Below, piece after piece: positions 12,457-19,603 of a stretch of DNA of 39,828 nt. The stretch spans positions 1-39,828 of the IMG/VR virus record IMGVR_UViG_3300037247_000432; one strand, 5' to 3'. Both the position numbers and the translations under genes were made by a program. The DNA comes from a virus. The notes under the pieces are model-generated. The model saw only the letters and a list, made by a program, of their open reading frames with translations. It did no database searches and was not told the origin of the DNA. Position 1 is the stretch's first letter. Every line of letters begins with the position of its first letter.

Positions 12457-13351
12457 TTTCCAAGTCTTGCCGCCGCTGATCGGCCTGGAGTTCGCACGCT
12501 TCGGCGAGCTTCTCATGCTTGTTGTGCTCACGGCACCACTTGGCGCACTTCATCAACGTGTCGGTGTCGATCTCTTTGAGCTTCGTCCCCGTGAATTTCC
12601 CGATCGTCATCTTGATGGGGAGATCACCCGATGGGTCTTTCCGCTCAGGCTCATCCTCCTTTGCGGCCTCGAATATTTCATCGGTGCACGTCGCGACGAT
12701 GACAGCTTGGACGAGCGCACGCTTCCGCGCTCGGGCGGTCACGTCGTTGAGGGCTGCGCGGAAGTCGGGCGCTCGTTTCTCGTTCGTCCCTCCGTCTCGG
12801 GTGTTTTCGTAGTGACCCCCGTACTTCCGTTTTACCCCTATGGATTGGAATCCACTCTCGGCTGTGCTGCATGAGGACATGGCGCTACCCACGGTTCGCC
12901 CGAGATGATCCAGCAACACCATGGAGACCGTCGCGTCACAGTAGTCTTTCTCTTTGGTCTGGTTGAGCAGCTCGATCGGGCCGGCAAAGAACCGGAAGAA
13001 GCTGCTGATCTTTCCCCCACCCACCTTGGTCAGTTGGTGCTTATCGTAATTGGGAAGCCGGTAGTAGTCGCCGAGTTTTCCGGGAACCGGGTAGCCTTTC
13101 TTGTTGTATTCCGCCTCTACGAGCTGCTCCGCGATGAACTTCAACACGGCTTTGCGCATCGCGCCGTACCGCTGGAGGTTCTGCTCCAGGTCCAACGGCT
13201 TCTCGAGCTTCGCTAGCTCTACGGCCTGGCCGCGGGGGATCGGCTCCTGTGTCTCCTCATCCCATGCCATGCCGATCGGCACAAGGAAGGCCGCTTGCGC
13301 TTCCGCAGCGGTCAAACGTTCGCCTACTTCGGGCTTTTGTGATGTGGTCAT
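12437..13351 (-). CDS. Putative single-strand-annealing recombination protein, 304 aa
   Basis: The central region (about residues 90-215) shows a pattern seen in phage annealing proteins of the Erf/Rad52-like group. A beta segment (DYCDATVSMVLLDHLGRTVG) is followed by a Ser/Cys-rich turn and ESGFQSIGVKRKYGG. Then comes ALNDVTARARKRALVQAVIV, a helix that in the family leads to an ATxxxxxF end, here ATCTDEIF. The C terminus has IGKFTGTKLKEIDTDTLMKC, like the DUF3820 tail found on several such proteins. Annealing of complementary strands during phage recombination is the likely role. Family assignment is by pattern only. The start at 13351 has an AAGG site. Confidence 0.5.
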   Translation of the reverse strand: MTTSQKPEVGERLTAAEAQAAFLVPIGMAWDEETQEPIPRGQAVELAKLEKPLDLEQNLQRYGAMRKAVLKFIAEQLVEAEYNKKGYPVPGKLGDYYRLPNYDKHQLTKVGGGKISSFFRFFAGPIELLNQTKEKDYCDATVSMVLLDHLGRTVGSAMSSCSTAESGFQSIGVKRKYGGHYENTRDGGTNEKRAPDFRAALNDVTARARKRALVQAVIVATCTDEIFEAAKEDEPERKDPSGDLPIKMTIGKFTGTKLKEIDTDTLMKCAKWCREHNKHEKLAEACELQADQRRQDLENGSEPY

Positions 13352-13367
13352 TTAGTGCTACCTTTCT

Positions 13368-13619
13368 CTATAGAACCGTCTCCACCCGCGCCAACTCCGC
13401 AACTTGCTCGAGCATCCCTTCCCATCGCTTCTCGTGATCGATCCGGAGCCGTGCGACCGCCTTATCAATCTCGGCGTGCATCTCCTTGCGGAGCTTGTAG
13501 AGCACGAGGTGTGCCGTGTTGGCAATGAAGAGGCTGAGTTGATCCTCTGTGATCGTGAGCGGCGGCTTCGGTGGAACGCCCTCATGGTCGGCCGGGCTTT
13601 GGCCAGTGGAATCAGTCAC
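13368..13619 (-). CDS. Hypothetical helical protein, 83 aa
   Basis: The GTG start at 13619 overlaps the upstream stop (GTGA) and has AGGAG seven bases upstream. A Pro-rich N terminus is followed by a coiled coil (LYKLRKEMHAEIDKAVARLR). It lies just ahead of the annealing-protein gene. No known family. Confidence 0.6.
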   Translation of the reverse strand: MTDSTGQSPADHEGVPPKPPLTITEDQLSLFIANTAHLVLYKLRKEMHAEIDKAVARLRIDHEKRWEGMLEQVAELARVETVL

Positions 13620-13786
13620 GAAGCGACTCCTGTCTGCAATTCCAGTTCCCTCACCCGCCGCAGGAGTTGGCGGTGACGCAGGTGGAGTGTGCGGTGGGAC
13701 GTAATGAGCCTCATGACTGGTTCGTTGTCCTTCCACGATTCTGCATAGCCGTCTATCTCCTGCTCAGTCAGCACGCGGTCAGCCAT
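13616..13786 (-). CDS. Hypothetical helical protein, 56 aa
   Basis: The ATG at 13786 forms a TGATG overlap with the membrane gene before it. The protein starts ADRVLTEQEIDGYAESW and ends with a basic coiled coil (LHLRHRQLLRRVRELELQTG). A longer in-frame extension to 14017 would overlap two genes and was rejected. Function unknown. Confidence 0.5.
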   Translation of the reverse strand: MADRVLTEQEIDGYAESWKDNEPVMRLITSHRTLHLRHRQLLRRVRELELQTGVAS

Positions 13787-13989
13787 CAGTTCACCCTCGC
13801 ATTTGTGGGGTGTTCGATACACCGGACCGCCACGTCGGCCATCACTCGATCGAGTGCGCAGTCCTGGATCATCCGCCTGATGCGACGTGCCTGAATCTCC
13901 CGCACCTTCAACACATGGTAGCGGTAGCCGATGAGGAATCCGACGCATAGCCAGAGCATCCAGGAGAGCGTGAGATCGTTCGGGGTCAC
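13786..13989 (-). CDS. Small membrane protein, 67 aa
   Basis: The GTG at 13989 overlaps the upstream stop. One transmembrane helix (LSWMLWLCVGFLIGYRYHVL) covers about residues 8-27, followed by a basic cytoplasmic-type helix (VREIQARRIRRMIQD). It is the second gene of the early operon. No known family. Confidence 0.55.
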   Translation of the reverse strand: MTPNDLTLSWMLWLCVGFLIGYRYHVLKVREIQARRIRRMIQDCALDRVMADVAVRCIEHPTNARVN

Positions 13990-14168
13990 TCCGATTCCGC
14001 CTTCGCTTCGACTTCAAGGCCGAGCTTCATCAGTCGGTCGCGGCGGGCAACATGAAAGGCCAACCGGCACGTCGTAGAACAAAAGACTTGATCCCGCCGA
14101 CGCTGCTCAAATCGGCCCTCACACTGAGGGCATTGCTTGACCTTGGTTCCTATCTCCCTACCTGTCAT
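13986..14168 (-). CDS. Small zinc-finger protein, first gene of the early operon, 60 aa
   Basis: The start is the ATG at 14168, behind AGGGGG with four-base spacing and directly downstream of the strongest promoter in the window. The frame is open as far as 14234, but those codons lie in the promoter. CPQCEGRFEQRRRDQVFCST is followed by a third and fourth ligand region (TCRLAFHVARRDRL), a zinc finger like those on phage proteins related to MYM/FCS units. It is likely a DNA- or RNA-binding early regulator. Confidence 0.65.
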   Translation of the reverse strand: MTGREIGTKVKQCPQCEGRFEQRRRDQVFCSTTCRLAFHVARRDRLMKLGLEVEAKAESE

Positions 14169-14205
14169 AAGTCCCCCTGGCGTGCGTATAATGCGTGGGA
14201 CGCTT

Positions 14206-14234
14206 ATTATGGGGGATCGCACGCGGTCCGTCAA
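14206..14234 (-). promoter_or_regulatory. Sigma70-type promoter of the early operon
   Basis: On the minus strand TTGACG (14229-14234) and CATAAT (14206-14211) are separated by exactly 17 bases. Transcription would begin around 14199 and read into the zinc-finger gene at 14168. The boxes match the bacterial sigma70 consensus at five of six positions each. It is the best promoter I see in the window. Confidence 0.7.
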
Positions 14235-14240
14235 TACGCA

Positions 14241-14282
14241 GAATCTAGACAGTCGGAAGTGTCACGAATCTACACAGTTGGA
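14241..14282 (-). repeat. Two direct repeats upstream of the early promoter
   Basis: Two 17-bp copies, 14241-14257 and 14266-14282, match at 15 positions and repeat with a 25-base period. On the minus strand they lie just upstream of the -35 box, where an activator or an upstream repressor site would be. A third element, TTGACA at 14285-14290, lies beside the distal copy without a matching -10. Confidence 0.6.
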
Positions 14283-14311
14283 GGTGTCAATATTATTGGC
14301 GGTTGGAGTCG

Positions 14312-14359
14312 CGGGGTGGTAACTACCCCGTCCAAGGAACCGCACCGGAAATCCGGCGC
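14312..14359 (-). terminator. Hairpins after the lysis genes, possible terminator
   Basis: Between the endolysin stop and the early promoter there are two inverted repeats. The first has a 7-bp stem (14342-14348 with 14353-14359, loop ATTT on the minus strand, one G-T pair). The second is the near palindrome CGGGGTGGTAACTACCCCG at 14312-14330. No clear U-run follows, so Rho-independent termination is only possible. The second palindrome could also be an operator. Confidence 0.4.
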
Positions 14360-14397
14360 AGGGGGGTCTCGTCGGGCACCAACTCTGGACGGACGGA

Positions 14398-14826
14398 TCA
14401 AGTGGAGACGAACGGATCAACCGCCTTGACCCACTCAGGGCGTGCCGGGCGGACCTTGATGTAGGCGTTCTGCCGCTCGGCGTCGGCTTCCGTCTGGGTG
14501 CGCGACCCTCCACCGGCGGCACCAATCGTCAGAATGCGCTCACCGACGACGTGCCACACGATCTCGACGTGTCCGATCTTCTGCCCACGAAACCAAAAGA
14601 GTAGGCAGCCCGGCCGCAGCTTGGTCACCTCACGACCCTCGAAGCGCTTGGCTAGCCCAGCGGCCGTCCAGTCCCCTTGGGCCGGCAGAATCCCGACCGA
14701 CTTGAGGTGCTCGATCACCAACCCTGAGCAGTCGAAACCCCCAATCGGATCATCTCCGCCCCAGCGGTACGGTTTCCCGAGTTCCTTCTCCCAGAGGTGG
14801 AGCGCGATCGAGCGGAGGTTCTTCAC
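14398..14826 (-). CDS. NlpC/P60 peptidoglycan endopeptidase (endolysin), 142 aa
   Basis: The family motif is clear: YRWGGDDPIGGFDCSGLV with nucleophile Cys33, and GHVEIVWH with catalytic His86, followed by a beta strand ending IGAAGGGS. The enzyme cleaves peptide bonds in the cell-wall stem peptide. It has no signal peptide and no separate wall-binding domain, so it probably needs a holin. The start overlaps the upstream membrane gene (ATGA), and two membrane proteins precede it. It is the last gene of the late region. Confidence 0.88.
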   Translation of the reverse strand: MKNLRSIALHLWEKELGKPYRWGGDDPIGGFDCSGLVIEHLKSVGILPAQGDWTAAGLAKRFEGREVTKLRPGCLLFWFRGQKIGHVEIVWHVVGERILTIGAAGGGSRTQTEADAERQNAYIKVRPARPEWVKAVDPFVST

Positions 14827-15098
14827 TTCTTGCCGTTCCCCTTGATCGCCTCGAGCACGTCACGGATTGCAGCCGGGATGAAACCCAGGTAGTTCGTCAC
14901 GTACTCCTTGCTCGCGATGAAGAAGCCAAATCCCACGACCCCCATTGCGAACCAGAGCGGGAACTCCGGCACGATCTTCGGGAGTGCGAACCCAGCGATT
15001 ACGACAAGCGCCCCGGTCAAGGTTTGCCATGCCTTCTTCGATTGCTTGGCGGCTGGGATGGCGTTGATCTTCTTCGTCTGCGCTTCAACGTGTTTCAT
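14823..15098 (-). CDS. Probable holin with two membrane segments, 91 aa
   Basis: A basic N terminus (KKINAIPAAKQSKKAWQTL) is followed by two hydrophobic helices, LTGALVVIAGFALP and FAMGVVGFGFFIASKEY, and a basic C terminus (EAIKGNGKK). Size, charge and position before the endolysin fit a class II holin. Identification rests on topology and context, because holins lack conserved motifs. It overlaps the gene before by 14 bases. Confidence 0.65.
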   Translation of the reverse strand: MKHVEAQTKKINAIPAAKQSKKAWQTLTGALVVIAGFALPKIVPEFPLWFAMGVVGFGFFIASKEYVTNYLGFIPAAIRDVLEAIKGNGKK

Positions 15099-15345
15099 CG
15101 CGTTCCTCCAGTATCGTATTGAGCCGGACCACAGCCTCGCCGAGCTTACGCACCGTGACGTCGAGAGTCTCGACCGTCCTCCTCACCTCTTGAACGTATT
15201 GCCGGTCCTCGCCCCGGGCTTGCGTTAGTTCATTTCGTGTAACCTTGTCCTGCCCGAAGGTGAGCCAGGCCGTGATCCCCGTGACTACAATACCCGCCAT
15301 CACGTAGGTGGCGATCCGGTAGAAACCGTTAGTCGGTGGGGGCAT
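15085..15345 (-). CDS. Membrane-anchored coiled-coil protein in the lysis cluster, 86 aa
   Basis: One transmembrane helix (YRIATYVMAGIVVTGITAWL) at about residues 9-28 is followed by a charged coiled coil (VRRTVETLDVTVRKLGEAVV). The topology resembles inner-membrane spanins and XhlA-type holin partners. No lipoprotein partner (LSGC-type box) is visible nearby, so a two-part spanin is not supported. It is the first of three lysis genes, four bases behind the ejection protein gene. Confidence 0.55.
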   Translation of the reverse strand: MPPPTNGFYRIATYVMAGIVVTGITAWLTFGQDKVTRNELTQARGEDRQYVQEVRRTVETLDVTVRKLGEAVVRLNTILEERDETR

Positions 15346-15348
15346 GGG

Positions 15349-18300
15349 TTATCTCCGAATTGGTAGTCTGGGTGGTTGCGGTCGTCTCGGGGCACGAGGA
15401 CCCCCTATACTCCTTGCACGATCCCCAAAAGTAGATACTCCTATACCGAGAAAGGCACTCCCACCAGCGAGGGCGGCTCTCGACAGACCAGCGTCACGGA
15501 AGGCCTCATGTACATCCTCAAAGATTATCGGCAGCATAGCGCGAACCGCTGTTTCGCTGGGTGTGGTTTCTTCGCCTACGGCTGTTTTGCCCCGATAGAG
15601 TTCTAAGGGGATGCTGACTGATGGTGCGATCTTGAACGCCGTGAACCGACCGAGCAATTCAAGTGGATTCACCTCTTTCTCGGATTCCGTTAGCTCCTTG
15701 CCGGTGAGACCAAAGCGATCCGTCAGGCCGAGAAAGATACGCACCAAGACTCGCACTGGTTGCTGTACGCCTCCCCAAATATCAATTCTCGTGTTCCCAA
15801 TTCGTATCTTGCCGAAGTCCGAATCACGCGGATCTAGCCCAACTCGAAGCCCGGCTGCCGCAGCCAGCCCAAGCGCGGTCAGACCCAACGCTACAACGGC
15901 TGCGTAATCCTTGGCAATTTCCTTACGGACGCGGGGTAGCCGCCAGAACTTGAATATCATGAACGGCGTTTGTATGCGGCTTACGGCGAAGCGGGGTGCG
16001 AAGAAGACGATGGCCATCTCGTTTGCCACGACCGCCAAGCGGCCCAAGTCACCTCGGCCCGAGGCAACGTTGACCCAATTTGCCCAGGCCCGCAATTCGT
16101 CAGTAGTCGCATTGGGATATAATTCAAGGAATTGGTCAAAGGCAGCAACACGCATAAGGTTGAGCGTTGTGGTCATTGACTGGTTAGATGCCCGCACCAC
16201 CGCACCGAATACGGGAAGTTGTTCTGCCAGATTTGATGTAAACATCTCCTCTCGGTCGGAGAGCTTGCCCCCGCGTTCAGTTAGGATCAACTTGGCCCTG
16301 TCTCGAAGAAGCTGATTCGGGTGCTGGCGAATGGCGTTGTCAATCTGATCAGCGGTAAATTCCCTGAAAAATGCTATTACGGACCTCCCGAATACTTGTG
16401 TCGCCTTAATAGGCCGCCGAGCAGAAAGCCAAAATGCCTGGCGCATAGTAGCCGACATGTCCGCAGTCGCCTTCATCGTGCGGAGAAACCCTGTTGTTTC
16501 CCCTATGGCACGGTGGAGGGTGAGAGGGGCCATGCGTTCGATGGCGTCACGCCATTTTCTTTGGGCACGTTTTAAGGCGATTTGGTTCCGCTCCAACTGT
16601 GGAGATATGTGAGGGGCCACGCGCCGCTTTGGGGTTTTGAAATCGCCCGTGCGTAACTGTTCGTTGAGGTCAGCTAGCAAATCCTCCACGCGCATCTCTT
16701 GACGGAGCCCGCGAATCTTTGCCTGTATCGCCTCTAGTTCGGGGGTGACCTCAACGGGCTGACCACGTTTAATGTTGCGGAAGTGGTTTGTCAGTTGGTC
16801 TTGAAGTTCGTTAAGCGTAGCTATAGCGCGTTCTAGTCTTTCGGGGCGTAGCCCAGCGCGATAGGCGCTGTTCCGTAGGTCTGTCAATCGTTTCTGGAGC
16901 TGGCGAATCTCGGCTGGAGCAATCGGTCGCTTCCTACTGGGAGCGAACAGCCCCACTTCTGCATCTTCGACCTGGGTTATCAACCGCGCATGGGTCTTCA
17001 GGCGACGTACCTGTTGTGCCGCATCACTCGCTTGTTGCTGTTTCCGCTTCGGGTCCCGGGCGTTCAATGCTTCGTGGATGTCGCGGGGCCGGATCTCGGG
17101 GTTGTTTAGCTCGGCAAGTACCTCGTCAACGATGCGATTAAGTTCAACCTTTTCACCTGTTCTTGCCACGGTTTCTCGGATGGTATTGACCGCCAATTTG
17201 CCAATCAGAAACAACCCCTCTGCCGATACGCCACTGATGTCATTCAGGCGTAAGCCAAGGTCTCCGAGTTGCTTGAGTATGACTTGACGTTCTTGGAGTC
17301 GGGCAACTACACCTCCTCTGGGTTTCCGTTTTACTTCAACCCGTACCACCTGTTCCGCAATGGCCTTCAGGCGTTTTTGCTCCAACTCGTCATTCTCGGT
17401 GCGGAGTTTGGTGTTCTGTTCTTCCAGTGAAGAGACCCGCCCCGTAAGCTCCTCAATCTTGTTGACCTCTTGCGGTGCCAGGGAGCCCCCTTTACGACTC
17501 CGCGCCATTTGAAGCCCGCTAGCAAGCGTAAATGTCTCCACGTTCGCACGAAGGCGTCGGATCGACAGGGCACGCCCGGCCTCCGAGCCAGTACGATCTG
17601 TGGCCTCAGTCAGCGCGTCTATCTCATCTAGGATACGATCACTGCGAATTGACAGTTGTTGCGTAACCTGATCGTTGCCGTCACGTATAGCATCGGCTAG
17701 AGTGGAACGCACTTCGGTCAGGTCCCGTTCTAGCTCTAGATACCTCTGGACCGCTCCAGCGTGTTCAGTCGGTGTCAGGGGACGCTTCGAGGCGGCAGCC
17801 TCTTGGGCAACATCAGTGGCCTGCTCGGCCAGATTGCGACCTTTCGCTTCATCCCACGCCGCCTGGAAACTTTGCCTTACCGCTGGTTGTAATTCTTCCA
17901 ACCCCAGCCGTTCCCGGATTGCGGCCCCTTCAGCCTTGTTGAGCGAAGCTATCTCAGGGGTCGGTGTGGGTTCCTCTGGCACGACCCTTTCTACGGTTGG
18001 TGCTGTTGAAGCGTCACTAGGGCTGAGTTTGATTGCATCATAGAACCGTTGAACCGTTCTACCTTCCATTTCGTGCTCTACCAGAACCATACTGGTGCGG
18101 CCGCTCCCGAGCGGTTTTTCGGCACCCTCTATAACTCGACCAGTGAAACCAAGTCGATCGTGTGTGACCTGTGATCCAGGAGTTGTAACTGCTTGCGTCC
18201 ACCGCCGTTCTTCAGCGACGAGGTTGGCATCATCGACGATTTGGTTGAGAGATGATTGCTGCTCTGCGGAGAACCCCAAGCGCCGCGCCGTAACGTCGTC

Positions 18301-19602
18301 TAACCCACCAGAAACGGTGGCTTCCGGTAGGTTGAGTCTCTCCCGGTCTGCTGCCGAAACCTCGGGATGACGCCTAACGGGGCGACGAGGTTTGTCCAGT
18401 TCACGTAAGTCCCGTGCTAACTCCTCCTCAAACTCTTGCATAGTGCGTGGAGCCGGTCTGTCAGAAACCACTGGAGGTTTTTCTGACGGTTTGCGCTCCA
18501 GTAGTTCTTCCAGGCGGAACGGTTCAACTTCTGGTGCAGCGGGCAACCCTCTTGGTTCCGGACGTGGAGTCTTGGCTTCGCGACGGAGTATGGCCGCTGC
18601 CTCACTCACGACCTTGAATAATTCCTCATCGGGTGTCGGACCCGCTTCGTGAAATTGTGCAGCACGCCGGCGGAAGGCCACGCCGATTTCAGTGTCAGTA
18701 GGGTTCTCACCAAGCCCAAGGATACGGCGGGCATGGCCAATTTCCGCCTCCGGTGGAAGACCTCCCGAACCCCTAGCTGTCTCGGCTGCCTCTATGATCT
18801 CCCGTGGTGCTATGAGTGCCGTGGACTTTGAGAAACGGAGCCTTGCAAGCAGTCCCCCGAAGGCACCTATACCAGCGGCTATTGGGGGAATGGCAATCGT
18901 ACCAACCGCAAAGGCCGTAGCGGCCTCGCCTGGCGTCGGTAGTTCACCCTCGCGGGCACCCTTCGAGACGGCTTCTGCGGCTACGGCCCCCGTTCCCGCT
19001 GTTCCGGTAGCGCGGACGGCATTTGCAATGGCCCGGTCGATGACCGGGGTGGCAGTCTTTCCCGCCGTGGCCAATCGAACGAACTTGTCGGCTACCTTCA
19101 CACCCTTTTTCGCTAGTAGCTCGATGCCCCTGAAGGCCAGTTTCTCGCCAGCGATAAACGGGAGTAGAATCATGGGATCGACGAGGGAGCCGAGCATCTC
19201 CCCGAGTTCTGTGGCCGTGTCGCCCTCAAGGTCCCCTTCCTCTACGACCAGGCTGCCTTCTTCAACCCGCTCGGCCATCAACTCCCGTTTCCGACGCGGG
19301 GTTTGAATTGGCCGTTGATCCATGAGGCCACGCTCACGCGCTGTAGTACCCGCTGCTGTAAGGAACCTCTTCAGCCCGCCAGCTTCGGGGACTCCGAAGA
19401 TTTCCGGGTGGGGCTTCTCACGTAGTTGGACGGTAGTAACATCCCGCGCCATCGGGCGTGTCAAAGGCGCAGCGATTTCCCCTAGTGTTGGGGGCTGTTC
19501 CCCTAGTATTGATGGGGGTTTCCCTAGTAAGTCATCGAGCCGGAAGATTGGCTGTTCCTTCTCCGGGCCGAGGAGTTGGTCAAGTCGAAAGACGCCGCCC
19601 AT
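15349..19602 (-). CDS. Large ejection / internal virion protein, 1417 aa
   Basis: This is the largest gene. The N terminus carries short repeated motifs, FRLDQLLG (5-12) and FRLDDLLG (20-27), with FRLEELLE again at 362-369. Hydrophobic Ala/Gly segments lie around 130-160 and 215-255. A J-domain-like stretch at about 290-342 has helix 2/3 features (PTDTEIGVAFRRRAAQFHEA, then DEELFKVVSEAAAIL), but the HPD triplet is changed to HEA. Long coiled coils fill 560-760 and 940-1010. The C-terminal 300 residues hold FFAPRFAVSRIQTPF, two hydrophobic helices and SDFGKIRIGNTRIDIWGG near 1262, a motif common at the end of very large phage and polyvalent proteins. It probably sits inside the capsid and enters the host with DNA. 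Confidence 0.7.
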   Translation of the reverse strand: MGGVFRLDQLLGPEKEQPIFRLDDLLGKPPSILGEQPPTLGEIAAPLTRPMARDVTTVQLREKPHPEIFGVPEAGGLKRFLTAAGTTARERGLMDQRPIQTPRRKRELMAERVEEGSLVVEEGDLEGDTATELGEMLGSLVDPMILLPFIAGEKLAFRGIELLAKKGVKVADKFVRLATAGKTATPVIDRAIANAVRATGTAGTGAVAAEAVSKGAREGELPTPGEAATAFAVGTIAIPPIAAGIGAFGGLLARLRFSKSTALIAPREIIEAAETARGSGGLPPEAEIGHARRILGLGENPTDTEIGVAFRRRAAQFHEAGPTPDEELFKVVSEAAAILRREAKTPRPEPRGLPAAPEVEPFRLEELLERKPSEKPPVVSDRPAPRTMQEFEEELARDLRELDKPRRPVRRHPEVSAADRERLNLPEATVSGGLDDVTARRLGFSAEQQSSLNQIVDDANLVAEERRWTQAVTTPGSQVTHDRLGFTGRVIEGAEKPLGSGRTSMVLVEHEMEGRTVQRFYDAIKLSPSDASTAPTVERVVPEEPTPTPEIASLNKAEGAAIRERLGLEELQPAVRQSFQAAWDEAKGRNLAEQATDVAQEAAASKRPLTPTEHAGAVQRYLELERDLTEVRSTLADAIRDGNDQVTQQLSIRSDRILDEIDALTEATDRTGSEAGRALSIRRLRANVETFTLASGLQMARSRKGGSLAPQEVNKIEELTGRVSSLEEQNTKLRTENDELEQKRLKAIAEQVVRVEVKRKPRGGVVARLQERQVILKQLGDLGLRLNDISGVSAEGLFLIGKLAVNTIRETVARTGEKVELNRIVDEVLAELNNPEIRPRDIHEALNARDPKRKQQQASDAAQQVRRLKTHARLITQVEDAEVGLFAPSRKRPIAPAEIRQLQKRLTDLRNSAYRAGLRPERLERAIATLNELQDQLTNHFRNIKRGQPVEVTPELEAIQAKIRGLRQEMRVEDLLADLNEQLRTGDFKTPKRRVAPHISPQLERNQIALKRAQRKWRDAIERMAPLTLHRAIGETTGFLRTMKATADMSATMRQAFWLSARRPIKATQVFGRSVIAFFREFTADQIDNAIRQHPNQLLRDRAKLILTERGGKLSDREEMFTSNLAEQLPVFGAVVRASNQSMTTTLNLMRVAAFDQFLELYPNATTDELRAWANWVNVASGRGDLGRLAVVANEMAIVFFAPRFAVSRIQTPFMIFKFWRLPRVRKEIAKDYAAVVALGLTALGLAAAAGLRVGLDPRDSDFGKIRIGNTRIDIWGGVQQPVRVLVRIFLGLTDRFGLTGKELTESEKEVNPLELLGRFTAFKIAPSVSIPLELYRGKTAVGEETTPSETAVRAMLPIIFEDVHEAFRDAGLSRAALAGGSAFLGIGVSTFGDRARSIGGPRAPRRPQPPRLPIRR

Positions 19603-19603
19603 C

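Noticed and set aside
14169-14234. N-terminal extension of the first early gene
   Set aside because: These codons cover the -35/-10 promoter region; the internal ATG at 14168 has a ribosome site.
14262-14290. Second promoter with TTGACA at 14285-14290
   Set aside because: No acceptable -10 lies 16-18 bases downstream.
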